A stretch of 64,000 nt of DNA from an uncultured Flavobacteriales bacterium (GCA_905478765.1 CAJQJY010000003.1:74488-138487), one strand, 5' to 3'; numbered from the stretch's first letter, positions 28,551 through 37,324 are shown. The notes: generated by a model not told the origin, from the sequence alone. Numbers and translations: made by a program.

Positions 28551-29761
28551 ATTGCACTATTTTTTCCTGCTAAGTAACCAGTTGTCCAAGCAGCTTGAAA
28601 ATTAAAGCCTCCAGTAACTCCATCAATATTACAAATTTCCCCTGCAAAATAAACTCCTTTATGTAATTTGCTTTCCATAGTACTCATATTTATATCAGAT
28701 AAATCAATTCCACCACAACTAACAAATTCTTCTTTAAAAGTAGTTTTTCCTTTTACTTCAAACGCATCATTTATAAGAGTATTAATCAATCTGTTTTTGT
28801 TTTTTTTTGTCAGTTCTCCCCATATTTGAGAATCAGAGATTTCTAGCTTGTCTAAAATAAACTTCCATAATCTTTTTGGAACATCAAAAGGATTGTGTTT
28901 GTGCATTAATTTTCTGCTTGCAGTTATTGTTGAAAACTGTATCCTTAGTTCTTCTTCATTTATTGCTAGCCAGTTTACTCCTACTGTAAAGTGGTAATTT
29001 CTTTTAGCTAGGTCCTCTGCTCCCCAAGCAGAGAGCTTTAAAATTGATGGCCCACTCAGTCCCCAATGGGTAATGAGCATAGCTCCTTCTTGCTTTAATT
29101 TACTTCCTTTGATGGTTGCAATCGCCTTTGGAATACTTAACCCCATAAGTTTACAAATATCTTTATTGGCTAGATTAAAAGTAAATAATGATGGTACTGG
29201 TTTTACTATGCTATATCCTAAATCTTTCAACCAATTCAATCCTTCTTTCTTGGGAGTTCCTCCACTAGCAATTATTACTTTGTCAAATAATAATTTCTGT
29301 TCATTGATAACAAGTTCAATTCCATTATCATAAGGATTTATAGCGGTTACTTTGCTTTTGTATGAAAGCCTAATATTTAAACTTTCAGCAGTTTCTACTA
29401 AACAATTAATTATAGTTTCGGAAGTATTGCTTTCGGGAAACATTCTATTATCAGCTTCAGTTTTAAGCCTTACCCCTCTTTTTTCAAACCATTTAATTAT
29501 ATGATTTGTATTAAAGTGGTTAAATGATTTTTTCAACTCCTTCCCTCCTCTTGGATAGTTTTTTATCAATTGTGAAACGCTAAAAGTTGCATTAGTAACA
29601 TTACACCTTCCTCCTCCGCTAATTTTAACTTTAGTTAAGATTTTATCAGTCTTTTCAAAAATAGTGATACTAGAATTAGGGTTTATTTCTTTAGCAGTAA
29701 TACCCGCCATAAATCCAGATGCTCCTCCTCCAATTATTGCTATTTTAATTCCTGATATCAC
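28547..29761 (-). CDS. HI0933-family flavoprotein oxidoreductase
   Basis: The protein has 404 residues, a FAD-binding protein of the HI0933/YhiN (BaiN/RdsA-like) family. Signatures are IIGGGASGFMAGITA at the N-terminus, GGGRCNVTNA, VIIASGGTPKKEG, HWGLSGPSILKLS and the C-terminal CNIDGVTGGFNFQAAW. The start is GTG at 29761, placing the first strand of the FAD fold at residue 6. The physiological substrate is not established for most members. It heads a four-gene run with ABC-F, the helicase and the GreA-like gene, with a promoter element five bases upstream. Confidence 0.88.
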   Translation of the reverse strand: MISGIKIAIIGGGASGFMAGITAKEINPNSSITIFEKTDKILTKVKISGGGRCNVTNATFSVSQLIKNYPRGGKELKKSFNHFNTNHIIKWFEKRGVRLKTEADNRMFPESNTSETIINCLVETAESLNIRLSYKSKVTAINPYDNGIELVINEQKLLFDKVIIASGGTPKKEGLNWLKDLGYSIVKPVPSLFTFNLANKDICKLMGLSIPKAIATIKGSKLKQEGAMLITHWGLSGPSILKLSAWGAEDLAKRNYHFTVGVNWLAINEEELRIQFSTITASRKLMHKHNPFDVPKRLWKFILDKLEISDSQIWGELTKKNKNRLINTLINDAFEVKGKTTFKEEFVSCGGIDLSDINMSTMESKLHKGVYFAGEICNIDGVTGGFNFQAAWTTGYLAGKNSAI

Positions 29762-29766
29762 TTTTT

Positions 29767-29774
29767 CAAAAATA
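29767..29774 (-). promoter_or_regulatory. Candidate -7 element for the HI0933 operon (TATTTTTG)
   Basis: A perfect TAnnTTTG on the minus strand lies five bases before the GTG start. It falls inside the T-rich tail of the typA terminator on the same strand. Confidence 0.45.
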
Positions 29775-29804
29775 AATAAAAAATGGAGGGCAATTACCCT
29801 CCAT
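29772..29804 (-). terminator. typA terminator
   Basis: ATGGAGGG (29783-29790) and CCCTCCAT (29797-29804) form an eight-base stem with loop CAATTA. On the minus strand it is followed by a T-rich run. It lies 27 nt beyond the typA stop. Confidence 0.85.
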
Positions 29805-29830
29805 CCTAAACATTATTAAATCTATTTTTC

Positions 29831-31600
29831 TTATCTATAAGATATCTTACGCATTCTTAATGATTCTGGTGTTACTTCAAGGTATTCATTAGCTTGAATG
29901 TATTCCATGCTTTCTTCTAATGAAAAATCAATTTTAGGTGCAATTACAATAGCTGCATCTGACCCTGACTTTCGCATATTTGTCAGTTGCTTACCTTTTA
30001 TTACATTGACGTCTAAGTCATTATCGCGGGTATTCTCGCCAATTACTTGTCCTTTGTATAATTCAGCTCCAGGTGAGACAAAGAATCTTCCTCTATCTTG
30101 TAATTTCCCAATCGAGAATGCAGTTGCACTTCCAGTTTCTTTTGAAATTAAGGATCCTTTCATTCTTTCTGTAATCTCTCCTTTAAAAGGACCGTATTCT
30201 CTAAATCTGTGCGTCATAATTGCATTTCCTGCAGTTGCAGTTAGAATATTGTTTCTCAATCCAATTAATCCTCTTGATGGGATATCAAACTCTAAATGTT
30301 GTAAATCACCTTTTGGCTCCATTACTAACATGTCCCCTTTTTTCTGAGTAACTAATTCAATTGCTTTACCTGAAAACTCAGCGGGAACATCAATAACTAA
30401 TGTTTCCATTGGTTCGTGTTTCTTTCCATCAATTTCTTTTATAAGAACTTGAGGTTTCCCTACTTGAAACTCAAATCCTTCTCTTCTCATTGTTTCAATT
30501 AGTACTGATAAATGAAGAATACCTCTGCCAAATACATTGAATTTATCTTCAGATGTTCCATCTTCAATTCTAAGTGCTAAATTCTTTTCTAATTCTTGGT
30601 ACAATCTATCTCTTAAGTGCCTTGAAGTACAATATTTTCCTTCTTTACCAAAAAATGGAGAGTTGTTAATTGTAAACAACATACTCATAGTTGGTTCATC
30701 AATTGAAATTCTTGGTAATTCCTCTGGATTTTCAAAATCTGCTAGAGTATCACCAATTTCAAAATCTTCAATTCCTACTATAGAGCAAATATCACCAGAA
30801 CGAGCAGTTTTAACTTGGATTTTACCCATTCCTTCAAATACATGAAGCTCTTTTATTTTAACTTGTTTTTTCACTCCATTAGCCTTGCAGAGCATGTAAT
30901 TTTTTCCTTCATCTAAATCTCCTCTAAATATTCTACCAATTGCAATTCTTCCTACAAACTTAGAGTAATCTAATGATGTAATCTGCATTTGAGGAGTTCC
31001 TTCTTTATATGGTGCTTCAGGTATTTCTGAAATTACAGTATCTAATAAAGGTAAAATATTATCTGTTTTATCTTGCCAATCTAAACTCATCCATCCTTCT
31101 TTTGAAGAGCCAAAAATAGTCACAAAATCCAATTGATCTTCTGTTGCATCAAGATTGAACATTAAGTCAAAAACATCATCTTGAACTAAATCAGGAGTGC
31201 AATTTTCTTTATCTACTTTATTTACTACAACAATAGGTTTTAACCCAAGTTCAATCGCTTTACCAAGTACAAAACGAGTTTGTGGCATTGCTCCTTCAAA
31301 TGCATCAACTAATAATAAAACTCCATCAGCCATTTTAAGTACACGCTCTACTTCTCCACCAAAATCAGCATGCCCAGGAGTATCAATAACATTAATTTTT
31401 ACATCCTTATAAGTAACAGATACATTTTTAGATAAGATAGTAATTCCTCTTTCTCTTTCAAGGTCATTATTATCTAATAATAATTCTGTTCTTTCCTTAC
31501 GATCATCCAGCACCTTACATTGGTCGATAATCTTATCAACTAAAGTGGTTTTTCCATGATCTACATGGGCAATAATAGCAATATTTCTGATTGATTTCAT
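29831..31600 (-). CDS. typA: Translational GTPase TypA/BipA
   Basis: The protein has 589 residues. The G domain has G1 [11 protein letters not shown]2 [10 protein letters not shown]3 [15 protein letters not shown] and G4 NKVD. These are followed by an OB/beta-barrel domain, two EF-G-like domains and the BipA-specific C-terminal domain ([15 protein letters not shown], ending [11 protein letters not shown]). TypA binds ribosomes and helps 50S assembly and stress adaptation. It is slightly shorter than the usual 600-610 residues but complete. Own promoter and terminator: monocistronic. Confidence 0.96.
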   Translation of the reverse strand: MKSIRNIAIIAHVDHGKTTLVDKIIDQCKVLDDRKERTELLLDNNDLERERGITILSKNVSVTYKDVKINVIDTPGHADFGGEVERVLKMADGVLLLVDAFEGAMPQTRFVLGKAIELGLKPIVVVNKVDKENCTPDLVQDDVFDLMFNLDATEDQLDFVTIFGSSKEGWMSLDWQDKTDNILPLLDTVISEIPEAPYKEGTPQMQITSLDYSKFVGRIAIGRIFRGDLDEGKNYMLCKANGVKKQVKIKELHVFEGMGKIQVKTARSGDICSIVGIEDFEIGDTLADFENPEELPRISIDEPTMSMLFTINNSPFFGKEGKYCTSRHLRDRLYQELEKNLALRIEDGTSEDKFNVFGRGILHLSVLIETMRREGFEFQVGKPQVLIKEIDGKKHEPMETLVIDVPAEFSGKAIELVTQKKGDMLVMEPKGDLQHLEFDIPSRGLIGLRNNILTATAGNAIMTHRFREYGPFKGEITERMKGSLISKETGSATAFSIGKLQDRGRFFVSPGAELYKGQVIGENTRDNDLDVNVIKGKQLTNMRKSGSDAAIVIAPKIDFSLEESMEYIQANEYLEVTPESLRMRKISYR

Positions 31601-31619
31601 ATTCTGATTTTAAAGGCGG

Positions 31620-31627
31620 CAAAAATA
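31620..31627 (-). promoter_or_regulatory. Candidate -7 element for typA (TATTTTTG)
   Basis: Perfect TAnnTTTG on the minus strand, followed by CCG, 19 nt before the typA ATG. Confidence 0.6.
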
Positions 31628-31642
31628 CTCTTATTTTTCTCT

Positions 31643-31677
31643 TAAAACAGAAAAGACCGACAAATGTCAGTCTTTTC
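31643..31677 (-). terminator. Terminator after the cyclophilin-FKBP gene
   Basis: AAAAGACCGACA (31651-31662) and TGTCAGTCTTTT (31665-31676) form a long stem with one G-T pair; the inner bases must open as the loop. T-rich sequence follows on the minus strand. It lies about 26 nt past the stop and upstream of the typA promoter. Confidence 0.75.
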
Positions 31678-31702
31678 TTTTATTTTTCTGTCAAGTTGTT
31701 TT

Positions 31703-32743
31703 TTAATGATTATGTCCTTTATGAGGATCTTCTCCTTCTTCTAGAATTTCTAATAATTCTACTTCAAAAATAAGTGTTGCATTTGGAGGAATTACACCTC
31801 CAGCTCCTCTTGTACCATAAGCTAAGTTCGGTGGTATAATAAAAGTTGCCTTCCCTCCTACTTTTAATAATGCTATCCCTTCATCCCATCCAGGTATAAC
31901 TCTACCTGCACCCAAAGGAAACTCAATTGGAGCATTTCTATCATGTGATGAGTCAAACTTAGTTCCATCAGTAAGTTTACCAGTATAATGTACTGAGACA
32001 GTTTTACCTGCAGTTGCTTGTTCGCCTTCTCCCTCTTTAATCATAAAGTATGCTAAACCACTTGACGTTAAAGTAGCGCCCTCAGTTAGCTTTTTTGCAG
32101 CTTCAGCAGCTTTTATAGCTTTTTCAGCATTTGCTTTTTCAATATCAGCTTGTGCAGATTTAAAAATTGAAGGTGCATCAAATGATTTAGCTGAGACACC
32201 TTCTCTAATAATTGTAACAGAATTCATTACATCATCTTGTGCAATTGAATTTACTACATCCATTCCTTCAACTACATGTCCAAAGACTGTATGCTTTCCA
32301 TCTAGCCAAGGAGTTTCTTTATGGGTAATAAAAAACTGACTTCCATTAGTTCCAGGACCTGAGTTAGCCATAGAAAGAATTCCTCCTTTATCATGTTTTA
32401 ATTCAGGATGAAATTCATCAGCAAACTTATATCCAGGATCACCCATTCCACTACCTTCTGGGCAACCACCTTGCACCATAAAGTCAGCAATTACTCTGTG
32501 AAATTTTAATCCATCATAGTAAGGCGTTCCTAAGTCTTTTTTCTTGTTTTCCATTGCTCCTTCAGTTAGAGCTACAAAGTTTGCTACTGTAAGTGGAGTT
32601 TTTTCATATTCTAATTGAATTAAAATTTCTCCTTTTGTTGTGTTGATTTTTGCGTACATACCGTCTTCTAAATTTGATTTATTATCATTGTTATTAAATT
32701 GTGTTCCTACTAGCAAAGCTAGTCCTAAAAGTATTGCGTTCAT
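31703..32743 (-). CDS. Peptidyl-prolyl isomerase with cyclophilin and FKBP domains
   Basis: The protein has 346 residues and two different isomerase domains. After a short hydrophobic N-terminus (about 1-15, possibly a signal or anchor), a cyclophilin domain spans about 28-185 ([36 protein letters not shown] in two blocks). A Lys/Ala/Glu-rich linker of about 45 residues leads to an FKBP domain at about 240-335 ([48 protein letters not shown]). The tail is histidine-rich (HKGHNH). Both accelerate proline isomerisation during folding, probably in the envelope. It follows the DHH gene after three bases. Confidence 0.9.
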   Translation of the reverse strand: MNAILLGLALLVGTQFNNNDNKSNLEDGMYAKINTTKGEILIQLEYEKTPLTVANFVALTEGAMENKKKDLGTPYYDGLKFHRVIADFMVQGGCPEGSGMGDPGYKFADEFHPELKHDKGGILSMANSGPGTNGSQFFITHKETPWLDGKHTVFGHVVEGMDVVNSIAQDDVMNSVTIIREGVSAKSFDAPSIFKSAQADIEKANAEKAIKAAEAAKKLTEGATLTSSGLAYFMIKEGEGEQATAGKTVSVHYTGKLTDGTKFDSSHDRNAPIEFPLGAGRVIPGWDEGIALLKVGGKATFIIPPNLAYGTRGAGGVIPPNATLIFEVELLEILEEGEDPHKGHNH

Positions 32744-32746
32744 TGT

Positions 32747-33769
32747 TTAATTATTTTGATTATTTAATTCTTTTTTATTATCTTTTATTATTTTTTCAAC
32801 TATCTTAATTGTATCATTTACTGATACTTTCGATATTCCACCTGAAGCATTCATATGCCCACCTCCCCTAAAGTATTTATTCGCTATTTCATTTACTTTA
32901 AAGTTTCCTTTTGAGCGCAACGAAAGCTTTACCATTCCATCTTTTTCAGCTATAAATACTGCAAAAACAATACCTTTTATTGCTAATGCATAATTTACTA
33001 CCCCTTCAGTATCTCCTTTCTTAAAATTAAATTGCTCTAACTCCTCTGCAGTTAACGAGATTACTGCACTATTATTTTTTGGGTAAAGCAATAACTTTTT
33101 ATTTAAGCAATACCCTAATAGTTTCATCCTACTTGCTGATGAATTATCATAAATTAAATCATGAATCTTAGCGTTTTCTGCCCCAGTAGCTATAAGTTCT
33201 GCAATAATATGATGTGTTTTTGCAGTTGTACTAGAATACTTGAAACTACCAGTATCCGTCATTATACCAACATATAAACACTCTGCAATTTCTTTATTGA
33301 TGTGATTAGTTAAATCCATAGCATCAATAACTTCATAAAGAAGTTGTGCAGTGGAACAAGCAGTAGTATCACTAAAAATAATATCAGCAATTTCCATATC
33401 AGGATCTTGATGATGATCAATTAGAATTTTTGTTGCATTAGAATTACTTACTGTATCAGCAAAATTTGCAATCCTACTTATATGGCTAAAATCTAATAGG
33501 AAAATTACATCAGCATTTTCTGTAATCTGTTTCGCTTTCTCCTCATTGTCTTGAAAAACGATTACATCTTCATTTCCTGGCATCCAATGTAAGAAATCTG
33601 CATAACTGTTAGGAGTAATGATATGTATATTATGACTAAATTGCTTTAATAAGTGCATTAATCCAAGAGAAGACCCCATAGCATCTCCATCAGGGCCTCT
33701 ATGGGTTGTAATTACAATTTTTTTAGGTGTTGTAAGTAAGTTTTTTAGCTTTAAAGCATTTTCTTTCAT
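32747..33769 (-). CDS. DHH-family phosphoesterase (NrnA-like)
   Basis: The protein has 340 residues. The DHH domain shows HRGPDGDAMGSS (metal-binding Asp pair) and LIDHHQDPD; the DHHA1 domain ends in FRGGGHMNASGG. This architecture fits bifunctional oligoribonuclease/PAP phosphatases of the NrnA type, which degrade very short RNAs and can hydrolyse 3'-phosphoadenosine 5'-phosphate (PAP). PAP is the by-product of sulfotransferases, so the activity could serve the sulfation genes at 57-63 kb; this link is inference. Near-leaderless promoter upstream; divergent from ndk. Confidence 0.88.
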   Translation of the reverse strand: MKENALKLKNLLTTPKKIVITTHRGPDGDAMGSSLGLMHLLKQFSHNIHIITPNSYADFLHWMPGNEDVIVFQDNEEKAKQITENADVIFLLDFSHISRIANFADTVSNSNATKILIDHHQDPDMEIADIIFSDTTACSTAQLLYEVIDAMDLTNHINKEIAECLYVGIMTDTGSFKYSSTTAKTHHIIAELIATGAENAKIHDLIYDNSSASRMKLLGYCLNKKLLLYPKNNSAVISLTAEELEQFNFKKGDTEGVVNYALAIKGIVFAVFIAEKDGMVKLSLRSKGNFKVNEIANKYFRGGGHMNASGGISKVSVNDTIKIVEKIIKDNKKELNNQNN

Positions 33770-33776
33770 AAGGACG

Positions 33777-33784
33777 CAAAAATA
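33777..33784 (-). promoter_or_regulatory. Candidate -7 element for the DHH gene (TATTTTTG)
   Basis: Perfect TAnnTTTG on the minus strand, seven bases before the ATG at 33769. Confidence 0.6.
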
Positions 33785-33819
33785 GTAAAAGAAATAACAC
33801 TAGGTTTTGATTAAAATTC

Positions 33820-33827
33820 TAATTTTG
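33820..33827 (+). promoter_or_regulatory. Candidate -7 element for ndk (TAATTTTG)
   Basis: Perfect TAnnTTTG followed by CAGCCC, 29 nt before the ndk ATG. The same G-C-A-G-C-C-C tail follows the tRNA-Arg -7 box at 37027. Confidence 0.6.
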
Positions 33828-33856
33828 CAGCCCTTAATAAAAAACATACAAATAAG

Positions 33857-34273
33857 ATGGGAGACATTACATTTACAATGATTAAGCCAGAGGCTGTTGC
33901 AGCTAACAATATTGGTGGTATTTTAAACATGATTGAAGAAGGTGGATTTAGAATTGTTGCTATAAAAAAAGTGCAATTATCTGCTGAACGTGCTGGTGAA
34001 TTTTATGCAGTACATAACGAAAGACCTTTTTATAGTGAGCTTGTTGACTATATGAGTGGAGGTCCTATTATAGCTGCTATTTTAGAAAAAGATAATGCTG
34101 TTGAAGATTTTAGAAATTTAATTGGTGCTACTAACCCTGCTGAAGCTGCTGAAGGAACAATTAGGAAAAAGTATGCAACTTCTCTTGCTGAGAATGCTGT
34201 GCATGGTTCTGATTCTGACGAAAATGCTAATATTGAAGCTAATTTTCATTTCTCTTCTGAGGAAAGATTCTAA
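33857..34273 (+). CDS. ndk: Nucleoside-diphosphate kinase
   Basis: The protein has 138 residues and transfers phosphate between nucleoside tri- and diphosphates. [10 protein letters not shown] is the canonical N-terminus, and the phosphorylated histidine is His116 in NAVHGSDS. Length and the C-terminal FHFSSEERF are typical of Bacteroidota enzymes. It is a single-gene unit with its own promoter and terminator. Confidence 0.97.
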   Translation: MGDITFTMIKPEAVAANNIGGILNMIEEGGFRIVAIKKVQLSAERAGEFYAVHNERPFYSELVDYMSGGPIIAAILEKDNAVEDFRNLIGATNPAEAAEGTIRKKYATSLAENAVHGSDSDENANIEANFHFSSEERF

Positions 34274-34296
34274 ACTTTAATTTGGTAATACTGAAC

Positions 34297-34330
34297 AAAA
34301 GCTTCCTTAATCGGAGGCTTTTGTTGTTTT
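34297..34330 (+). terminator. ndk terminator, possibly bidirectional
   Basis: AAAAGCTTCC (34297-34306) pairs with GGAGGCTTTT (34313-34322) with one G-T pair, followed by T-rich sequence. It sits between convergent ndk and the DUF721 gene and could serve both. Confidence 0.75.
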
Positions 34331-34333
34331 TAC

Positions 34334-34624
34334 CTACTTCAAAACAATGTTAGTCAAAAGTTTTTTTCCTAAGCGATTATTTATCTGACTAATAAATTCA
34401 GATTTTTTATAACTAAGTTCATTTCTAACAACTGCTGATTTTAACTTAACATATAAAGTGCCTTTGTATATTTTTTGATCAGCAACATATTTGCAGATTT
34501 GCTTTCCAATTATTTCTTCCCATGTTTGTAATGCATCTAACTCATCTAGTTTACCTGCAAGTCTTGGGTTTTTCATCAATTTTCTAATGATATCACCTAT
34601 TACTCTATTGTTGTTACCTCTCAT
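34334..34624 (-). CDS. DUF721 (DciA-like) protein
   Basis: The protein has 96 residues. IGDIIRKLMKNPRLAGKL, then WEEIIGKQICKYVADQKIYKGTLYVKLKSAVVRNEL in pieces, match the DUF721 fold. In many bacteria lacking DnaC, the related DciA loads the replicative helicase DnaB. Here it overlaps recF by 11 bases, a common arrangement that links it to replication or repair. Function in this lineage is inferred from the family. Confidence 0.8.
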   Translation of the reverse strand: MRGNNNRVIGDIIRKLMKNPRLAGKLDELDALQTWEEIIGKQICKYVADQKIYKGTLYVKLKSAVVRNELSYKKSEFISQINNRLGKKLLTNIVLK

Positions 34625-35720
34625 TATTCACACTTCCTTTATCAATCTTAAATATACTAAATTTTATCCCTGCTTTTTGAAGTATCTCCTCACTCCTTTC
34701 TTTATGAGTATCTGTAATGAAAACTTGTCCGAATACATTTTTATCAACAAAACTAATGAGTTTTAGTATTCGATTGTCATCAAGTTTATCAAAGATATCA
34801 TCTAAAAGTAAGATGGGCTTGAATCCGATTCGTTGTTTTATAAAATCAAACTGAGCTAGTTTTAATGCAATTAGAAAAGATTTTTGTTGTCCCTGTGAGC
34901 CAATCTTTTTAATTGAATAACTATTCATTGTAAAGTCAATATCGTCTTTATGAGTACCAACTTGGGTGTAAGTACTTGTCCTGTCTTTTTGCTGGCTTTC
35001 ATTTAATAATTTACTAAAATCACCATCATTTAATTGAGATTTATAGTTGAGCCCTACTTTTTCGTTTCCTCCAGATATTTCTTGGTAATAATGATTGAAA
35101 ACAGGCGTTAGTTCTTTTAAAAAACTAGTTCGTTCTTTATGTATGATATTCCCATGCTCTAAAAGTTGTTTGTCATATATCTCAAGAGTTATTGAATCAA
35201 AAAGACCTTTATCATTAAACTGTTTAAGTAGTGCATTCCTCTGCTTTAATGCTTTATTGTATTGTATCAATACTTGAAGATAACTTTGTTTATATTGTGC
35301 GATACTACTGTCAAGATATTTTCTTCTTACTTCACTTCCTTCTAATATCAGATTAGTGTCTGTAGGAGAAATGATAACTATTGGAAACTGACCGATATGT
35401 TCTGAAAATCTTTTGTATTTCTTTTTATTCTTCTTTATATTTTTTCCTTCACCATCTTTATGGTTACATTGTATTTCAGATTGACTCCCATCTTTATCAA
35501 AAACACCTTTTAGCATAAAATAATCAGTATTAAATTGAATATTTTGGCTGTCAATATGATTAAAATAACTTTTAGTTTGTGATAAATAGTGTATAGCATC
35601 AAGGATGTTTGTTTTTCCAGCTCCATTATCACCCACAAAGCAAATTACCTTATTTGTAAAAGTAAAATAACTTCTGTTATGGTTTTTAAATTGATTAAGT
35701 TGAAGGTTTTTTAAAAACAA
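34614..35720 (-). CDS. recF: DNA replication and repair protein RecF
   Basis: The protein has 368 residues, an SMC-like ATPase that helps load RecA at gaps. Walker A is GDNGAGKTNIL (about 30-40). The signature region is GSQGQQKSFLIALKLAQF and Walker B is ILLLDDIFDKLD. An N-terminal LNQFKNH is family-typical. It is co-transcribed with the downstream DUF721 gene and divergent from the TPR membrane protein gene. Confidence 0.95.
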   Translation of the reverse strand: MFLKNLQLNQFKNHNRSYFTFTNKVICFVGDNGAGKTNILDAIHYLSQTKSYFNHIDSQNIQFNTDYFMLKGVFDKDGSQSEIQCNHKDGEGKNIKKNKKKYKRFSEHIGQFPIVIISPTDTNLILEGSEVRRKYLDSSIAQYKQSYLQVLIQYNKALKQRNALLKQFNDKGLFDSITLEIYDKQLLEHGNIIHKERTSFLKELTPVFNHYYQEISGGNEKVGLNYKSQLNDGDFSKLLNESQQKDRTSTYTQVGTHKDDIDFTMNSYSIKKIGSQGQQKSFLIALKLAQFDFIKQRIGFKPILLLDDIFDKLDDNRILKLISFVDKNVFGQVFITDTHKERSEEILQKAGIKFSIFKIDKGSVNNER

Positions 35721-35798
35721 TGTGCTATTTTTTTTTGCTGATTTACTAATAATAAAAACAATCCTACATATAAAAACGGATTACTTTTTAAAAAAACT

Positions 35799-35806
35799 TA
35801 TATTTG
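35799..35806 (+). promoter_or_regulatory. Candidate -7 element for the TPR-ribH pair (TATATTTG)
   Basis: Perfect TAnnTTTG followed by CGG, 21 nt before the ATG at 35828. Confidence 0.6.
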
Positions 35807-35827
35807 CGGTCCAAAAATAAGATTATA

Positions 35828-36505
35828 ATGGCTAATAAAAACAAAACAGAAGACCAATTTGCACAGATTGAAGAAACACTTTCAAAAACAGAGCAATTTA
35901 TAGAAGAAAATCAGAAAAGTTTAATGTATATAATTGGTGCAATTGTTGGTATTGTTGCTCTATTTAGTGTTTACCAGAACTTTTACATTGAACCAATGGA
36001 AAAAGAAGCTCAAGTTGAAATGTATATGGCTGAACTTTATTTTCAAAAAGATTCATTTAACCTAGCGCTAAATGGTGATGGGCAGTATTTAGGCTTCTTA
36101 GATATTGCTAATGATTACAGTTCAACTAATGTTGGTCAATTAGCTAATTACTATGCAGGCCTGTCTTATTTACATACTGCTGATTATGATAATGCTATTG
36201 AGTATTTAGGTGATTTTTCTTCTGATGATATTATTTTATCATCTTTAGCTCTTGGCTGTATAGGTGATGCTTATATGGAACTTGGAGATACTGATGCTGC
36301 ACTTGATGCTTATGCTGATGCGGTTAATAATTCAGCTAATGATTTTACAGCTCCAAGATATATGATGAAACAAGCAATGATTTATACTTCTATTGGAGAT
36401 AATAATAAAGCTTTAGATTTATTTAAGGCAATTCAATCTGATTATAAAACTTCTCGTGAAGCAAATGGTATTGAAAAATATATTGCAAGAGTAGAAAACA
36501 GCTAA
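35828..36505 (+). CDS. Single-pass membrane protein with TPR domain (YfgM-like)
   Basis: The protein has 225 residues from the ATG at 35828; a TTG 24 bases upstream overlaps the promoter and is rejected. A cytosolic charged N-terminus (about 1-32, ending ENQKS) is followed by one membrane helix (about 34-54, LMYIIGAIVGIVALFSV) and a C-terminal domain with tetratricopeptide repeats (LANYYAGLSYLHTADYDNAIEYL, split in two helices; GDAYMELGDTDAALDAYADAV). The topology resembles YfgM, an ancillary factor of the Sec translocon. The gene is one base before ribH, an arrangement I associate with this phylum. Confidence 0.78.
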   Translation: MANKNKTEDQFAQIEETLSKTEQFIEENQKSLMYIIGAIVGIVALFSVYQNFYIEPMEKEAQVEMYMAELYFQKDSFNLALNGDGQYLGFLDIANDYSSTNVGQLANYYAGLSYLHTADYDNAIEYLGDFSSDDIILSSLALGCIGDAYMELGDTDAALDAYADAVNNSANDFTAPRYMMKQAMIYTSIGDNNKALDLFKAIQSDYKTSREANGIEKYIARVENS

Positions 36506-36506
36506 T

Positions 36507-36986
36507 ATGGCAACTAAAAACACTAATCTTTCCTCTTTTAATATGGAAGATGTTCCCAATGCCAAAGGTTTTTCCTTTGGTATTGTTGTTTCTGAGTGGA
36601 ATTCTAATATCACTAATAATCTATATAAGGGTGCGTTTGATGCTCTTGTTGAATGTGGAGTCAACAAAGAAGATATAACAAAGTATGATGTTCCTGGAAG
36701 TTATGAATTGGTTTTTGGAGCTAAATTAGCTTCAAAGAAAAATCCTGATGCAATTATCTGTTTAGGAAGCGTTATTCAAGGTGAAACAAAACATTTCGAT
36801 TTTGTGTGTAATGCTGTAGCTATGGGAATAAAAGATTTAAATATCAGTTTGGATATCCCAGTTATCTTTGGGGTATTGACTGATGATACTATGGAACAGG
36901 CCGTAAATCGCTCAGGAGGTAAGCATGGAAATAAAGGAGTTGAGTCTGCTATTACTGCTATAAAAATGGCTGATTTAAATAAGTAA
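36507..36986 (+). CDS. ribH: 6,7-dimethyl-8-ribityllumazine synthase RibH
   Basis: The protein has 159 residues and does the penultimate riboflavin step, condensing the RibD-derived pyrimidine with dihydroxybutanone phosphate. Motifs are SEWNSNIT (ribityl site), VPGSYELVFGAK, LGSVIQGETKHFDFV with the catalytic histidine, and FGVLTDDTMEQA. An N-terminal extension of about 20 residues precedes the core. It follows the TPR gene by one base and is unlinked to ribD at 5005. Confidence 0.96.
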   Translation: MATKNTNLSSFNMEDVPNAKGFSFGIVVSEWNSNITNNLYKGAFDALVECGVNKEDITKYDVPGSYELVFGAKLASKKNPDAIICLGSVIQGETKHFDFVCNAVAMGIKDLNISLDIPVIFGVLTDDTMEQAVNRSGGKHGNKGVESAITAIKMADLNK

Positions 36987-37000
36987 ATTTTTTTCTTCTT

Positions 37001-37034
37001 TTTGTTTCTTAAAAGGTAAAAAGTTTTAAGTTTG
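37001..37034 (+). promoter_or_regulatory. Promoter of tRNA-Arg (TTTG-22-TAAGTTTG)
   Basis: TTTG at 37001-37004 and TAAGTTTG at 37027-37034 are separated by 22 bases. The -7 box lies 16 nt before the tRNA. Confidence 0.6.
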
Positions 37035-37050
37035 CAGCCCAATTTACAAT

Positions 37051-37124
37051 GGTCGAGTAGCTCAGCTGGATAGAGCATCTGCCTTCTAAGCAGACGGTCA
37101 CAGGTTCGAATCCTGTCTCGATCA
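37051..37124 (+). tRNA. tRNA-Arg (anticodon TCT)
   Basis: A complete 74-nt cloverleaf: acceptor GGTCGAG (37051-37057) with CTCGATC (37117-37123) and discriminator A; D-arm GCTC/GAGC; anticodon stem TCTGC/GCAGA with loop CTTCTAA (anticodon TCT at 37085-37087); T-arm ACAGG-TTCGAAT-CCTGT. CCA is not encoded. It reads AGA codons, which are frequent in these genes. Confidence 0.97.
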
Positions 37125-37134
37125 CTTTAGTAGA

Positions 37135-37163
37135 GAAAGCCTTCCGTTTCGGAAGGCTTTCTT
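37135..37163 (+). terminator. Terminator after tRNA-Arg
   Basis: A perfect 12-base stem, GAAAGCCTTCCG (37135-37146) with CGGAAGGCTTTC (37150-37161), has a TTT loop and a short T-rich tail. It starts 11 nt after the tRNA. Confidence 0.85.
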
Positions 37164-37194
37164 AATTTAAATACTTTCATTAAATCTATAAAAT

Positions 37195-37225
37195 AAAAAA
37201 ACCCAAACATTTTTGTTTGGGTTTT
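37195..37225 (-). terminator. Terminator after tRNA-Ser
   Basis: AACCCAAACA (37200-37209) pairs with TGTTTGGGTT (37214-37223), with extra A-T pairs outside. On the minus strand a run of T follows. It lies right at the 3' end of tRNA-Ser. Confidence 0.85.
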
Positions 37226-37226
37226 G

Positions 37227-37311
37227 CGGAGAGAGAGGGATTCGAACCCCCGGTACATTGCTGTACAATGGTTTTCAAGACCACCGCATTCGACCACTCT
37301 GCCATCTCTCC
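37227..37311 (-). tRNA. tRNA-Ser (anticodon TGA)
   Basis: On the minus strand, acceptor GGAGAGA pairs with TCTCTCC, followed by discriminator G. The anticodon loop CTTGAAA gives anticodon TGA, there is a long variable arm as in class II tRNAs (GTACAGCAATGTAC region), and the T-loop is TTCGAAT. Length 85 nt; CCA is not encoded. It reads UCN codons, mainly UCA. Confidence 0.96.
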
Positions 37312-37324
37312 GTTTAAGGGACTG

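Noticed and set aside
35804-35827. TTG-initiated extension of the TPR membrane protein
   Set aside because: The start would overlap the -7 promoter box; the ATG at 35828 gives the expected N-terminus.
37051-37311. tRNA genes as an integration (att) site
   Set aside because: No partial tRNA duplicate or integrase was found next to either tRNA.
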